NCBI RefSeq assembly: GCF_000224415.1
Contig: NZ_AFXQ01000025.1
Coordinates: 1 to 40,849 of the forward strand
Direction: 5' to 3'
DNA length: 40,849 nt
Origin: Citricoccus sp. CH26A
GTDB lineage: Bacteria > Actinomycetota > Actinomycetes > Actinomycetales > Micrococcaceae
The number at the start of each line of letters is the position of its first letter. The stretch's first letter is position 1. Below the pieces are notes generated by a model. The model was not told where the DNA came from, ran no database searches, and saw only the letters and a list, made by a program, of their open reading frames with translations. Made by a program: the position numbers and the translations under genes. Shown piece after piece: positions 25,319-35,252 of this stretch.

Positions 25319-25635
25319 TTGGCCTCCTCCTCGGTCTTCTCGGTCTTGGCAGCCTTGCGGGCGGCCTTCTTGTCGGTCTTCTCAGCCGCCACGTCCTCGG
25401 CCGGGGCCTCGACGTCCTCGCGGATGCCGAGCTCGCGCTCCCGCAGGATCGTGTAGATCCGGGCGATGTCCCGCTTGACGGTCTTCAGACGGCCGTGGTT
25501 GTCCAGCTGGCCGGTGGCCGACTGGAACCGGAGGTTGAACAGCTCCTCCTTGGAGCGCTTGAGCTCCTCGGCCAGACGGGCGTTGTCCAGGCCGTCCAGG
25601 GCCTCGACGTTCAGTTCCTTCGAACCGATAGCCAT
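25315..25635 (-). CDS. rpmC: 50S ribosomal protein L29 (uL29) with basic/acidic C-terminal extension
   Basis: L29 lies beside the tunnel exit near the SRP and trigger-factor docking site. The core (about 1-72) includes [40 protein letters not shown] and [17 protein letters not shown] ~32-residue tail rich in Ala, Lys and Glu follows; E. coli L29 has 63 residues and no tail. I chose ATG 25635 (MAIGSKEL); a GTG two codons earlier overlaps the rplP end. The stop overlaps the rpsQ start by four bases. Confidence 0.96.
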   Translation of the reverse strand: MAIGSKELNVEALDGLDNARLAEELKRSKEELFNLRFQSATGQLDNHGRLKTVKRDIARIYTILRERELGIREDVEAPAEDVAAEKTDKKAARKAAKTEKTEEEAK

Positions 25636-25637
25636 GA

Positions 25638-26054
25638 TCACTCACCACCCTCTCGGCGGACGATACGTGCCTTCAGGGGCAGCTTGTGCATTGCCAGGCG
25701 CAGCGCCTCACGGGCCACGTCCTCGCTGACGCCGGACAGCTCGAAGAGCACACGGCCCGGCTTGATGTTGGCGACCCACCACTCGGGGGAACCCTTACCG
25801 GAACCCATGCGGGTCTCGGCAGGCTTCTTGGTGAGCGGGCGGTCCGGGTAGATGTTGATCCACACGTTGCCGCCACGCTTGATGTAGCGGGTCATGGCGA
25901 TACGGGCGGACTCGATCTGCCGGTTCGTCACGTAGGCCGGGGTCAGGGCCTGGATGCCCCACTCGCCGAAGGTGACGGCGGTGCCGCCCTTGGCGTTACC
26001 CGAGCGCTTGGGGTGGTGCTGCTTGCGGTACTTGACTCGACGGGGAATCAGCAT
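25638..26054 (-). CDS. rplP: 50S ribosomal protein L16 (uL16)
   Basis: L16 helps position A-site tRNA and organises the peptidyl-transferase region. The 138-residue protein has [60 protein letters not shown] and [20 protein letters not shown], which is the loop modified by hydroxylation in some bacteria. The ATG overlaps the rpsC stop by one base (TGATG), and rpmC starts two bases after its stop. Confidence 0.97.
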   Translation of the reverse strand: MLIPRRVKYRKQHHPKRSGNAKGGTAVTFGEWGIQALTPAYVTNRQIESARIAMTRYIKRGGNVWINIYPDRPLTKKPAETRMGSGKGSPEWWVANIKPGRVLFELSGVSEDVAREALRLAMHKLPLKARIVRREGGE

Positions 26055-26866
26055 CAGGCATTGCCTCCTTCAGCGGCGCCGCCCTGCGGCGCAGTCTGCT
26101 GGCCGGCGTCCTGGCGCGGGGCGCGGTCGGTACGGCGACGGCGGTCACCGCCACCCCCCGGGCCACGACGCTCGCCACCACGGCCACGGCCGGACGGGGC
26201 TGCGGCTTCCTTGGCGGCCAGTTCCTTGGCCGTCAGGTCGCCCTTGTAGATCCAGACCTTCACGCCGATGCGGCCGAAGGTGGTCTTGGCTTCGAACTTG
26301 CCGAAGTCGATGTTCGCCCGCAGGGTGTGCAGCGGCACGCGACCCTCGCGGTAGAACTCCGAGCGGGACATCTCGGCCCCGCCCAGACGACCGGCGCACT
26401 GGATCCGGATGCCCTTGGCACCGGCGCGAGTGGCGGACTGGATGGCCTTCTTCATCGCGCGGCGGAAGGCCACGCGCGAGGCGAGCTGCTCGGCCACGCC
26501 CTGGGCGACCAGCTGGGCGTCGACCTCGGGGTTCTTGACCTCGAGGATGTTCAGCTGGATCTGCTTCTTGGTGAGCTTCTCGAGCTCGCCGCGGATGCGG
26601 TCGGCCTCGGCGCCGCGGCGACCGATCACGATGCCGGGGCGGGCGGTGTGGATGTCCACACGCACGCGGTCACGGGTGCGCTCGATCTCCACCTTCGAGA
26701 TGCCGGCGCGCTCCATGCCGTCGGTCATCAGCTCGCGGATCTTGATGTCTTCCTTGAGGAAGTCCTTGTACCGCTGGCCCTCCTTGTTGGAGTCGGCGAA
26801 CCAGTGCGAGACGTGGTCGGTGGTGATGCCGAGGCGGAATCCGTTCGGGTTGATCTTCTGACCCAT
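26054..26866 (-). CDS. rpsC: 30S ribosomal protein S3 (uS3)
   Basis: S3 lines the mRNA entry channel and, with S4 and S5, unwinds mRNA. The 270-residue protein has [20 protein letters not shown], a KH domain around [20 protein letters not shown], and the C-terminal domain [20 protein letters not shown] and [20 protein letters not shown]. After about residue 218 it carries a Gly/Arg/Asp-rich tail ([20 protein letters not shown]) longer than in E. coli S3 (233 residues). The gene lies three bases after the rplV stop and overlaps rplP by one base. Confidence 0.97.
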   Translation of the reverse strand: MGQKINPNGFRLGITTDHVSHWFADSNKEGQRYKDFLKEDIKIRELMTDGMERAGISKVEIERTRDRVRVDIHTARPGIVIGRRGAEADRIRGELEKLTKKQIQLNILEVKNPEVDAQLVAQGVAEQLASRVAFRRAMKKAIQSATRAGAKGIRIQCAGRLGGAEMSRSEFYREGRVPLHTLRANIDFGKFEAKTTFGRIGVKVWIYKGDLTAKELAAKEAAAPSGRGRGGERRGPGGGGDRRRRTDRAPRQDAGQQTAPQGGAAEGGNA

Positions 26867-26869
26867 GGG

Positions 26870-27232
26870 TTACTTCCCCTCCTCTTCCTCGGTGGCAACG
26901 ACCACGGTCACGTGGCTGGTGCGCTTGTTGATGCGTCCGGCGCGGCCCTGGGCACGCGGCTGGAATCGCTTCATGGTCGGTCCTTCGTCGACGAAGGCCT
27001 CGGTGATGAACAGGGCGTCCTCGTTGAACGCCAGGCCCTCACGGTCGGCCTTGACCCGTGCGTTGGCCACCGCGGAGGCGACCAGCTTGTACACCGGCTC
27101 CGAAGCGCCCTGCTGGGCGAACTTCAGGATGGCCAGCGCTTCGTTCGCCTGCTTGCCACGGACAAGGTCGACGACGCGCCGGGCCTTCATCGGCGTTACA
27201 CGCAGGTGGCGCGCAATTGCCTTGGCTTCCAT
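26870..27232 (-). CDS. rplV: 50S ribosomal protein L22 (uL22)
   Basis: L22 sends a beta-hairpin into the exit tunnel, the site of macrolide-resistance mutations in other bacteria. The 120-residue protein has [40 protein letters not shown] and the hairpin region [20 protein letters not shown], which is intact and normal. A 46-bp spacer separates it from rpsS. Confidence 0.97.
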   Translation of the reverse strand: MEAKAIARHLRVTPMKARRVVDLVRGKQANEALAILKFAQQGASEPVYKLVASAVANARVKADREGLAFNEDALFITEAFVDEGPTMKRFQPRAQGRAGRINKRTSHVTVVVATEEEEGK

Positions 27233-27278
27233 TGCTTTCCTTCTTTCGAATTCTCTATCGGAGGAGCAATCACCGCGG

Positions 27279-27560
27279 TCAGCGGCGCTTGCCCTTCCGG
27301 TCGTCCTTCACGTGGCCGCGGAAAGTCCGCGTGGGGGCAAACTCGCCGAGCTTGTGCCCGACCATCGACTCGGTGATGAACACCGGGATGTGCTTGCGTC
27401 CGTCGTGCACCGCGATCGTGTGCCCGAGCATGTCGGGGATGATCATGGACCGGCGGGACCAGGTCTTGATGACGTTCTTGGTGCCCTTTTCGTTCTCAGC
27501 GTCCACCTTGAGGTAGAGGTGCTGATCAACGAAGGGGCCCTTCTTCAGGCTGCGTGGCAT
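27279..27560 (-). CDS. rpsS: 30S ribosomal protein S19 (uS19)
   Basis: S19 lies in the 30S head with S13 and takes part in the A-site finger bridge. The 93-residue sequence is standard: [40 protein letters not shown] and [20 protein letters not shown] followed by [16 protein letters not shown] lies three bases before the ATG. It follows rplB by 12 bp. Confidence 0.97.
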   Translation of the reverse strand: MPRSLKKGPFVDQHLYLKVDAENEKGTKNVIKTWSRRSMIIPDMLGHTIAVHDGRKHIPVFITESMVGHKLGEFAPTRTFRGHVKDDRKGKRR

Positions 27561-27572
27561 GTCTCCAGGCTC

Positions 27573-28412
<840 letters not shown>

Positions 28413-28448
28413 GTGTCATTTCCTCGATTAAGTGGTCTCCGCTCCGCC

Positions 28449-28754
28449 TCAGGCGAGCGGACCTCCGAAGATGTCGATGGTGCCTTCCTTCAGCGTGATG
28501 ACTGCCCGCTTGGTGTCCTTGCGGGAGCCCCAGCCGAATTTGGTGCGCTTGCGCTTACCGGCACGGTTCAGGGTGTTGATCGAGTCAACCTTGACGGAGA
28601 AGATGGCCTCCACCGCCTGCTTGATCTCGGTCTTGTTCGAGCGCGGGTCGACCAGGAAGGTGTACTTACCCTCGTCGATCAGGCCGTAGCTCTTTTCCGA
28701 CACGACCGGGGCAATGACCACGTCGCGGGGGTTCTTGTTGATGGAGCCGCTCAC
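28449..28754 (-). CDS. rplW: 50S ribosomal protein L23 (uL23)
   Basis: L23 is the main tunnel-exit docking protein for trigger factor, SRP and the Sec translocon. The 101-residue protein has [40 protein letters not shown] and the loop [20 protein letters not shown]. The start is GTG at 28754 in a GTGA overlap with the rplD stop, which couples the two. A 36-bp spacer leads to rplB. Confidence 0.97.
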   Translation of the reverse strand: MSGSINKNPRDVVIAPVVSEKSYGLIDEGKYTFLVDPRSNKTEIKQAVEAIFSVKVDSINTLNRAGKRKRTKFGWGSRKDTKRAVITLKEGTIDIFGGPLA

Positions 28755-29386
28755 TGGGCATCCTCCTTCTTCGCGGAAGCCGACTGGACGAAGCCCTCGT
28801 AGGCGGCCTGGGTGAAGACCACGTCGTCGCTGACCAGGACGTCGTAGGTGTTCAGCTGGTCGAAGTACAGGGTGTGCACCGACTCCAGGTTGCGGGCGGA
28901 CAGCGCAGCCGAGTCGTCCGCGCGGTCGATGACGACCAGGACGTTCTTGCGGCCCGCGGTCAGCGAGGACAGGACGGCCTTGGCGCTCTTCGTGGACGGG
29001 GCGCCGGCGGCGACCAGTTCCTCGATCACGTGGACACGGCCGTTGCGGGCCCGGTCGGAGAGGGCACCGCGCAGGGCGGCGGCCTTCATCTTCTTGGGGG
29101 TGCGCTGGGAGTAGTCACGCGGCTCGGGGCCGTGGACGACGCCACCACCGGTCATCTGGGGCGCGCGGATCGAGCCCTGACGGGCGCGGCCGGTGCCCTT
29201 CTGCTTGAACGGCTTGCGACCGGCGCCGGAGACCTCGCCGCGACGCTTGACCTTGTGGGTGCCCTGGCGCGCGGCGGCCAGCTGGGCCACCACGACCTGG
29301 TGCATCAGCGGCACGTTGGACTGGACGTCGAAGATCTCGGCGGGCAGGTCGACCTTCACGGTCTTGGCTTCAGAGTTCGTAGCCAT
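28751..29386 (-). CDS. rplD: 50S ribosomal protein L4 (uL4)
   Basis: L4 reaches the exit tunnel with a long loop and in E. coli represses the S10 operon. The sequence has [20 protein letters not shown], the loop [20 protein letters not shown] and [20 protein letters not shown], and the globular part [21 protein letters not shown] chose ATG 29386 ([10 protein letters not shown], 211 residues) because GGGAG lies ten bases upstream; the ATG at 29395, which overlaps the rplC stop, has GGGAG only one base away. The tunnel loop is normal, with no deletion of the kind linked to macrolide resistance. Confidence 0.96.
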   Translation of the reverse strand: MATNSEAKTVKVDLPAEIFDVQSNVPLMHQVVVAQLAAARQGTHKVKRRGEVSGAGRKPFKQKGTGRARQGSIRAPQMTGGGVVHGPEPRDYSQRTPKKMKAAALRGALSDRARNGRVHVIEELVAAGAPSTKSAKAVLSSLTAGRKNVLVVIDRADDSAALSARNLESVHTLYFDQLNTYDVLVSDDVVFTQAAYEGFVQSASAKKEDAQ

Positions 29387-29391
29387 GAAGC

Positions 29392-30042
29392 TCATGCTCC
29401 CTTCACTGCGGTGCGAACCAGGACGACCTGTCCGCGGGGGCCGGGGACGGCGCCCTTGATCAGCAGCAGGTTCTTCTCCACGTCGATGCCGTGGAGGGTG
29501 AGGTTCTGGGTGGTCTGGCGAACGGCGCCCATGCGGCCCGGCAGGCGCTGGCCCTTGAAGACGCGGCCCGGGGTGGAGGCGCCACCGACGGAGCCCGGCT
29601 TGCGGTGGTTCTTGTGGGCACCGTGGGAGGCACCGACACCGGAGAAGCCGTGGCGCTTCATGGCACCGGCGAAGCCCTTGCCCTTGGTGGTGCCCACGAC
29701 GTCGACCTTCTGGCCGGCCTCGAAGACCTCGACGGTGACGTCCTGGCCGAGGGTGTACTCGGCGGTGTCTGCGGTGCGCAGCTCGACCACGTGGCGGCGC
29801 GGGGTGACCCCGGCCTTCTCGAAGTGGCCGGCCAGCGGCTTGGTCACCTTGCGCGGATCGATCTGCCCGTAGGCGATCTGGACGGCGGCGTAGCCGTCCG
29901 CATCCTCATTGCGCAGCTGGGTGACGACGTTCGGTTCTGCCTGCACGACGGTGACGGGGATGAGCTTGTTGTCGGCATCCCACACCTGGGTCATGCCGAG
30001 CTTCGTGCCCAGCAGGCCCTTGACATTACGCATGATGGTCAT
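29392..30042 (-). CDS. rplC: 50S ribosomal protein L3 (uL3)
   Basis: L3 starts 50S assembly and sends a loop close to the peptidyl-transferase centre. The 216-residue sequence has [60 protein letters not shown] and the loop [27 protein letters not shown] lies about 12 bases before the ATG at 30042; the ATG three codons later is possible. It starts 20 bp after rpsJ and overlaps or abuts rplD. Confidence 0.97.
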   Translation of the reverse strand: MTIMRNVKGLLGTKLGMTQVWDADNKLIPVTVVQAEPNVVTQLRNEDADGYAAVQIAYGQIDPRKVTKPLAGHFEKAGVTPRRHVVELRTADTAEYTLGQDVTVEVFEAGQKVDVVGTTKGKGFAGAMKRHGFSGVGASHGAHKNHRKPGSVGGASTPGRVFKGQRLPGRMGAVRQTTQNLTLHGIDVEKNLLLIKGAVPGPRGQVVLVRTAVKGA

Positions 30043-30062
30043 AGTTTCTCAGCACCTCCCTC

Positions 30063-30371
30063 TCAGAGCTTGATTTCGATGTTGACGTCGGCCGGAAGGT
30101 CGAGGCGCATGAGCGAGTCCACGGCCTTCGGCGTCGGATCGATGATGTCGATCAGCCGCTTGTGCGTGCGCATCTCGAAGTGCTCGCGGCTGTCCTTGTA
30201 CTTGTGGGGAGAGCGGATCACGACGTACACGTTCTTCTCAGTCGGCAGCGGCACCGGGCCCACCACCGTTGCGCCTGCGCGCGTGACCGTGTCGACGATC
30301 TTCCGAGCCGAAGTATCGATGACCTCGTGGTCATACGACTTCAGCCGGATGCGGATTTTCTGTCCCGCCAT
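30063..30371 (-). CDS. rpsJ: 30S ribosomal protein S10 (uS10)
   Basis: S10 belongs to the 30S head and doubles as NusE in transcription antitermination. The 102-residue sequence starts [20 protein letters not shown] and contains [20 protein letters not shown] and [20 protein letters not shown]. The ATG at 30371 follows AGAGG by nine bases; the longer open frame upstream is not protein-like. It heads the S10 operon. Confidence 0.97.
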   Translation of the reverse strand: MAGQKIRIRLKSYDHEVIDTSARKIVDTVTRAGATVVGPVPLPTEKNVYVVIRSPHKYKDSREHFEMRTHKRLIDIIDPTPKAVDSLMRLDLPADVNIEIKL

Positions 30372-30717
30372 GGCGTCATGCCTCTTTCGTACTTGTTGTC
30401 CGTACCTGTCCCTGTGTGCAACGGGCCCGGCGAACCGGTCCCGCGCTTCTTGTTCACCCGCACAGGCCGAATCCGGAGAACCGGGTTCCTCGCCCTGCCA
30501 GGACATCGACCCACGCGGTCGGGCGTGTCGTACTCTGCTCCGCAGTCACGGGCAGGCGCACGCATACGCCGATCCAACAGTGGGGATGGTGTTGTATTTG
30601 GTCCCGGGCGGCGGCGCTGGTGACAGCCCCGCGCACGCCCAGACGCTTGAGCAACTGATCCAGTATGACAGATCAGCGCGCCAGTCGCGAATTCACCCCG
30701 GGATGAGGCCGGTCACC
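30372..30717 (-). promoter_or_regulatory. Leader and promoter region of the S10 operon
   Basis: These 346 bases hold no gene. The best promoter candidate on the minus strand is TTCGCG (30686-30691), 18 bp, CATACT (30662-30667), which would give a leader of about 285 bases before rpsJ. That is long enough for L4-type autoregulation or attenuation, but no specific structure is clear by eye. No terminator is visible between the DUF3817 gene (stop at 30718) and this promoter region. Confidence 0.4.
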
Positions 30718-31236
30718 CTAGCCGAACCACTGGTCCGGCGGGCCGGCCTGGAGCAGGAGCAGGAAGACCGCGCCCACCACGGCGAGGGTCACCACCGCGG
30801 CCAGGACCACGTTGCGCAGCACCCACGCCTCGAGGTGCTCCCAGAACCCGCGCGGCGCCTCGGCCGGGCGGCCGGTGGCGCCGGCCAGCCGCCACGTGGC
30901 GTCCGGCTCGCCCCGCCGGGCCAGGTGCCGCTCGAAGGGCAGCGTGGCGAAGGGCACCACGGCGAGCACGACGGCGGCGATCCCCCGCCCGGCGCTCCAG
31001 CGCTGGTTGATCCACACGCCCACGGACACGACCGCGTAGCAGAGGAAGACGAAGCCGTGCAGGCCACCGGCGAGGGGCATCAGGGCCTCGGTGGTGCCGG
31101 TGTACTTGAGGATCATCGCCAGGATCAGCAGCGCCCAGGTGAACATCTCGGCCGTGGCGAAGGTGCGGTACAGGGCGTGGGGGCCGGGCATGATCGTGCC
31201 GCTGGTGCGAGCGGTCGCGGAGCTGGTCGTGGCCAC
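30718..31236 (-). CDS. DUF3817-family integral membrane protein
   Basis: This 172-residue membrane protein has three hydrophobic helices in its conserved first part (FTWALLILAMILKYTG, GGLHGFVFLCYAVVSVGVWI, AVVLAVVPFATLPF) and a fourth near the C-terminus (NVVLAAVVTLAVVGAVFLLL). The motif LAGGLHGFVFL with its central His and the ATLPFERHLARRG segment are typical of DUF3817 proteins of actinobacteria. The function is unknown. The start is GTG at 31236 with GGGAA eight bases upstream; Met16 is an alternative. It lies three bases after the 42-residue gene and is the last of a three-gene operon with the large membrane protein. Confidence 0.85.
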   Translation of the reverse strand: MATTSSATARTSGTIMPGPHALYRTFATAEMFTWALLILAMILKYTGTTEALMPLAGGLHGFVFLCYAVVSVGVWINQRWSAGRGIAAVVLAVVPFATLPFERHLARRGEPDATWRLAGATGRPAEAPRGFWEHLEAWVLRNVVLAAVVTLAVVGAVFLLLLQAGPPDQWFG

Positions 31237-31239
31237 GCG

Positions 31240-31368
31240 TCAGTTCCCGTTGTCGTTCGCGCGCTTGATGCGCTTGGCGCGGTCGATCTCGCGGCCGAAC
31301 GTCCGGCGCAGGCGCACGACGGCGAAGACCGCGGCCGCGATGATGACCAGGGCGATGAGGAACTCCAT
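31240..31368 (-). CDS. Small single-helix membrane protein, 42 residues
   Basis: A 43-codon frame encodes MEFLIALVIIAAAVFAVVRL followed by a strongly basic tail of Arg and Lys (RRTFGREIDRAKRIKRANDN). One membrane helix (about residues 3-19) with the charged part inside the cell is predicted by the positive-inside rule. It begins nine bases after the stop of the large membrane protein, behind a GGGGG stretch, and ends three bases before the DUF3817 start. This perfect nesting in the operon and the clean helix-plus-basic-tail design are the reasons to call it real. I do not recognise a family. Confidence 0.7.
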   Translation of the reverse strand: MEFLIALVIIAAAVFAVVRLRRTFGREIDRAKRIKRANDNGN

Positions 31369-31377
31369 GCCCCCAGC

Positions 31378-34300
31378 CTACCGGTCCGCGTAACCGCGCT
31401 CCGCGTCCCGTCCCCTCCCCCGCCGCCGCAGCTGCCAGACGGCCAGCCCGATCAGGGCCGCGCCCAGCAGCGCCAGGTACACGTAGGTGTACTCCCGCAG
31501 GTACCAGAGCACGGACAGCGCGACGCCGGCCGCGCCCCACCACGTGAGCACCAGGTGCCGCTGGACGAGGCCGAGGACCACCAGCGCCCCGAAGCCCGCC
31601 AGGACGACCAGCTGCATCAGGGAGGTTCCGTGGGCTGGCACGGTGAACGCGGCGAGGGTGAACACGGCGGCCGCCGCCACGTGGAAGCCGAGCCGGCGGC
31701 CCGGCCGCGGTCCCCCGCCGGACCGGTGGCCGTGCCGCCCGTATCCATGCCACAGCCCCAGCGCGACCAGCAGGACCACCAGCACCTGCACCGTCCACCA
31801 CAGCGCCCGGCCGCTGTGCTCCGGGTCCGCGGTCTGCCACCAGGCCCGGGCGGCGGCCGCGTAGGTGACGAGCACGGCGACGTCCCGGCCGTTCAGCAGC
31901 CACGACGCGCGGGCGGCGTCCTGCGCCGCGGGCCCGCCCCACAGCAGCGTCCGCCCGCCGGCATCGACCGCGAGCCAACACGCGACCGCGAGCAGCGCGC
32001 AGCTCACCCAGACGACGGCGTCCTCCGGCAGGCCGGCGTGCAGCGGGACCCGCAGCAGGGACACCGTGGCCAGCACGAGTGCCACGGCCAGGCCGCCCTG
32101 CCACAGCGCCGCCGGACGGAACCGGGCGGCACGGGGGCGTCGCTCCCCCGCGCCCGGTGCGAGGGCGGCGACGTCCAACCGCGCCCACAGTCCCAGGACC
32201 CCGGCCGAGAGCACCGCGACGACCGGCAGCTGCCACGCCTCGCCGGGGGCCCAGAGGCCGCGGTCCCGCCACCACTGGAGCAGCAGCACGGTGGCGACGG
32301 GGGTCGCCGCCACCGTCCCCGCGACCAGGGCGGGGATCCCGCGGGTGCGGGCGAGGAGATAGCACAGCAGGGCCGCGGCCGCGCCCGCGATCCCGAGGAC
32401 CCCGGGGTGCGGACCCCGGTCCGGCCCGGCGACCGACCCGGCCAGGACGGCCGCAAGCCACAGCGCGGCGAGGGCGACCGGCCGGAAGGCGTCCAGGTCG
32501 GCCATCCCTCGCCCTGGGTTCTCCCTCGTCCCGGCCACGGACGCGGCGATCTCCAGCCCGGCCACCGCGAGGGCGAGGAGCACCAGCAGGGCCGACGCGA
32601 CGGATGCCGGGACCAGGGCGTCCGGGAGCCATCCGCCCCGCAGCCGCAGGACCGGTGAGGCCGGCAGCACCAGGGCGAGGGCACCGGCGAGCACGGCCCA
32701 GTGCCCGCCGCGGTCGGTGCGCAGGACCAGCCCCGCCCCGATCACCGAGGCGGCGATGATCATCAGCGCCGCCCGGTCCGCTCCGACGGTCCCCTCCACG
32801 AGCCACAGCCCGCCCAGTGCCGCGGTGACGGCCCAGGACGGTGCGATGCCGGATCCCAGGCCCTCCAGGTGCCCGGCGAGCCGGGACCGGACCGCCAGCC
32901 CGGCGGCCAGGGTGACCGCCGCCGCCCCGCGCACGGCGGATCCGTCACCGCCGAGGACGCCGACGACATCGGCCACCAGCACGGCGGAGCCGGCCTGTCC
33001 GAGGAGCAGCAGGGAGGCCCGCACGCCCCGCGGCAGCCGGTCCCGGGTCAGGACCGCGGCGGCGACCAGCCACGCGGTCAGGGCGGCCAGGGCGATGTCG
33101 GCGTGCCAGGCCCACACCGCGCCGGCCAGCAGGATGAGCGCCCCCGCCAGGACGGTCCCGGTCACGGCCAGCACCGCGATCCGTTCGCCGGCCCCCGACG
33201 GCCGGCCGGCCAGCCACCACAGCCCGAGGCCACCGGTCACCGCGAGCACCGTGTACCAGCCGGCCACGGTGTCCGCGCTGCCCAGCAGGGCCAGGCACAG
33301 CACGGCGGCCACGGACCAGGCGAGGGGCGGTATCACCGCGGGGACGCCACCCGTGGCGGGACGCTGCACCAGCGCGGTGACGGTCCCCCAGGCCAGTGCC
33401 GCCAGCCCGGCCACCACGGACGGCGCCCAGCCGGCGGACGCCACCCAGCGTTCCGCCAGCAGGTACACGAGGGCCACCGCGGCCAGGGCGGCGCCGTGCG
33501 GGGCGACCAGCCCGTCCCAGCGCGCCACCCGATCGGCGCCGCGACGCAGCACCGCGGTGATCACCAGCTGGACCACGATGACGGCCGCGAGGCAGGCCTC
33601 CCCCAGCCACGGACCGGGTCCGTCACCGGCCACCGCGGCCAGGCCCGGTACCGCCGGGACCAGGGCCAGCGGCGTGGCGGCCTGCCAGCCGAGCCCGGCG
33701 GACGGATCGGACGTGGCGCGGACCGAGGCCACGGCGAGCACCGCCGTCGTGAGCACGAGGACGGCCAGCGCCCAGCTGAGCCCCCCGGCCACCCAGGGAC
33801 CGCCCGCGTCGAACAGGGGGCCGGCCTGGACCGCGGCGGTCAGGATCCACGCCGCCGCGAGGGCACCGACCCGGTCCACGTGAGCGGCCGCCCCGGTCGG
33901 CAGGAACCCGCCGCGTCCGCGCCCGAACCACGTCAGCGGCACCTGGAGGCAGAGGCAGGTCACCAGCGCGGTGAGCGTGAACGGCAGCGGCCAGTCCACC
34001 ATCGCGGCCCAGGCGGCCAGGGCCAGCAGGATCCCGGCACGGACGGCGTAGCAGGACGCCAGCCGGAAGCGCGGTGGACCGATGACCGCGACCGTCGCGT
34101 AGTAGGCGGTGGCGGCGAGCAGCAACAGGAACATCTGCACCGGCTCCACCCACAGCCCCACGGTGACGGCCGCCAGCACCGCGCCCGGGGTGATCCACTG
34201 GTGCGTGTGGGCGATCGCCGTCCGGAACGGTCCGGGCAGCCGGCGGTCACGCCGGGCGGCCGCGGCGCCGGCGTCCGCGCTCAGCCAGGCCATCAGCACC

Positions 34301-35133
34301 GCCAGCCCGATCCAGGCGATGAGCGCCCAGACCATCCCCCGTTGGACCACGGCGCCCGAGGCCATGACGGTGGAAAGCAGGAAGGGCACCGTGAGGTACG
34401 CGACGACCGCGCTGTCGAGCCGGACGGCGGCCACCGCGAACAGGACGGTGCCCAGCACGGAGGTGATCAGCCAGGACCGGGCGGGGTCGTCCAGGACGAG
34501 CACGTCGAGCGCCACGCCGAGGACCGGCACCAGGGCCAGCCCCGTGCCCGTGAAGGCCACGGCCGCGGGGCGGAGCGTCCGGCCCACCGCGTGCACCACC
34601 AACCCCCCGGCGTAGAACAGTCCCACGACGACGGCCAGCCCGGACACGCGGGCCGTCACCGGGAGTGCGGCACCGATGAACAGCGAGGCGGCGGCCACCA
34701 GTAGCAGGCAGGCGGTGTAGAGGGTGATGTTGACGTTGCGCCGGTCCCGCCGCTCCTTGGCGGCGGCCAGCTCCTCGGCCGTGGGCCGCGGGGGCTGGGG
34801 CTGGGGATGGGGCCGCGAGAGGGGTGCCGGGGCAGGTGGTGACGGGACTGGCGCCGGTGCGGGCGGTGACAGTGCGGGCGATGAGAGTGCGGACGACGGC
34901 GGTGGGAGATGTGGTCCGGCGGGCCCCGGTGTGGTGGGTTGCACACCCGGGGCGGCGGCCGCGCCGGCGTCGTACCCCTGTTGCCAGGCGCGGGCCAGGT
35001 CCGCACGGCCGATCGCCGGCGCGACGGGCTCGGGATCCCCGGGGCGCGGCCTCGCGGAGCGCGACCGCGCGACGACGTACCCGAGGACGGCTCCCAGCGC
35101 GATCCCCAGGACCAGCACGATGACGATCCCCAC
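31378..35133 (-). CDS. Very large polytopic membrane protein of unknown function (SCO7613-like)
   Basis: This 1251-residue protein is almost entirely hydrophobic. It starts with one helix (residues 2-22, MGIVIVLVLGIALGAVLGYV), then a cytoplasmic-looking stretch with DLARAWQQGYDAG and a Pro/Ser-rich low-complexity segment (about 55-120). From about residue 138 to the end there is a long series of Ala/Leu/Val helices, probably more than 30. No catalytic motif is evident. From memory it resembles actinobacterial proteins annotated as SCO7613 C-terminal or DUF2157-like. The start is GTG 35133; a TACGCT hexamer ends six bases upstream (35140-35145), so the gene may be leaderless. It leads an operon with the 42-residue and DUF3817 genes. 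Confidence 0.8.
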   Translation of the reverse strand: MGIVIVLVLGIALGAVLGYVVARSRSARPRPGDPEPVAPAIGRADLARAWQQGYDAGAAAAPGVQPTTPGPAGPHLPPPSSALSSPALSPPAPAPVPSPPAPAPLSRPHPQPQPPRPTAEELAAAKERRDRRNVNITLYTACLLLVAAASLFIGAALPVTARVSGLAVVVGLFYAGGLVVHAVGRTLRPAAVAFTGTGLALVPVLGVALDVLVLDDPARSWLITSVLGTVLFAVAAVRLDSAVVAYLTVPFLLSTVMASGAVVQRGMVWALIAWIGLAVLMAWLSADAGAAAARRDRRLPGPFRTAIAHTHQWITPGAVLAAVTVGLWVEPVQMFLLLLAATAYYATVAVIGPPRFRLASCYAVRAGILLALAAWAAMVDWPLPFTLTALVTCLCLQVPLTWFGRGRGGFLPTGAAAHVDRVGALAAAWILTAAVQAGPLFDAGGPWVAGGLSWALAVLVLTTAVLAVASVRATSDPSAGLGWQAATPLALVPAVPGLAAVAGDGPGPWLGEACLAAVIVVQLVITAVLRRGADRVARWDGLVAPHGAALAAVALVYLLAERWVASAGWAPSVVAGLAALAWGTVTALVQRPATGGVPAVIPPLAWSVAAVLCLALLGSADTVAGWYTVLAVTGGLGLWWLAGRPSGAGERIAVLAVTGTVLAGALILLAGAVWAWHADIALAALTAWLVAAAVLTRDRLPRGVRASLLLLGQAGSAVLVADVVGVLGGDGSAVRGAAAVTLAAGLAVRSRLAGHLEGLGSGIAPSWAVTAALGGLWLVEGTVGADRAALMIIAASVIGAGLVLRTDRGGHWAVLAGALALVLPASPVLRLRGGWLPDALVPASVASALLVLLALAVAGLEIAASVAGTRENPGRGMADLDAFRPVALAALWLAAVLAGSVAGPDRGPHPGVLGIAGAAAALLCYLLARTRGIPALVAGTVAATPVATVLLLQWWRDRGLWAPGEAWQLPVVAVLSAGVLGLWARLDVAALAPGAGERRPRAARFRPAALWQGGLAVALVLATVSLLRVPLHAGLPEDAVVWVSCALLAVACWLAVDAGGRTLLWGGPAAQDAARASWLLNGRDVAVLVTYAAAARAWWQTADPEHSGRALWWTVQVLVVLLVALGLWHGYGRHGHRSGGGPRPGRRLGFHVAAAAVFTLAAFTVPAHGTSLMQLVVLAGFGALVVLGLVQRHLVLTWWGAAGVALSVLWYLREYTYVYLALLGAALIGLAVWQLRRRGRGRDAERGYADR

Positions 35134-35201
35134 CCCGTCAGCGTAGGCCAGCGCACCGGGTCAGTCGGGAGTTGTCCCCAGGATCCCCCGGTTAACGCGG
35201 A

Positions 35202-35231
35202 GACCCCCTCCGGCCGGAGCCGAAGGGGGTC
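35202..35231 (-). terminator. Terminator of the str operon (after tuf)
   Basis: GACCCCCTCCGGC (35202-35214) pairs with GCCGAAGGGGGTC (35219-35231) with one mismatch, around the tetraloop CGGA. It begins 21 bases after the tuf stop. No T-run follows. Confidence 0.85.
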
Positions 35232-35252
35232 GTCGCTGTGCGGTACGTCAGA

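Noticed and set aside
30372-30506. N-terminal extension of S10 from the start at 30506
   Set aside because: The 45 added residues are not conserved; S10 always starts near [14 protein letters not shown], and AGAGG precedes that ATG.
29491-32658. Long plus-strand open frame opposite rplC, rpsJ, DUF3817 and the large membrane protein
   Set aside because: It crosses several real minus-strand genes and intergenic DNA and has the low-complexity make-up of a shadow frame.
30713-32806. 697-codon minus-strand frame overlapping the large membrane protein gene
   Set aside because: It is out of frame with the hydrophobic protein, very Arg/Gly/Pro-rich and has no domain; the membrane-protein frame is clearly the coding one.
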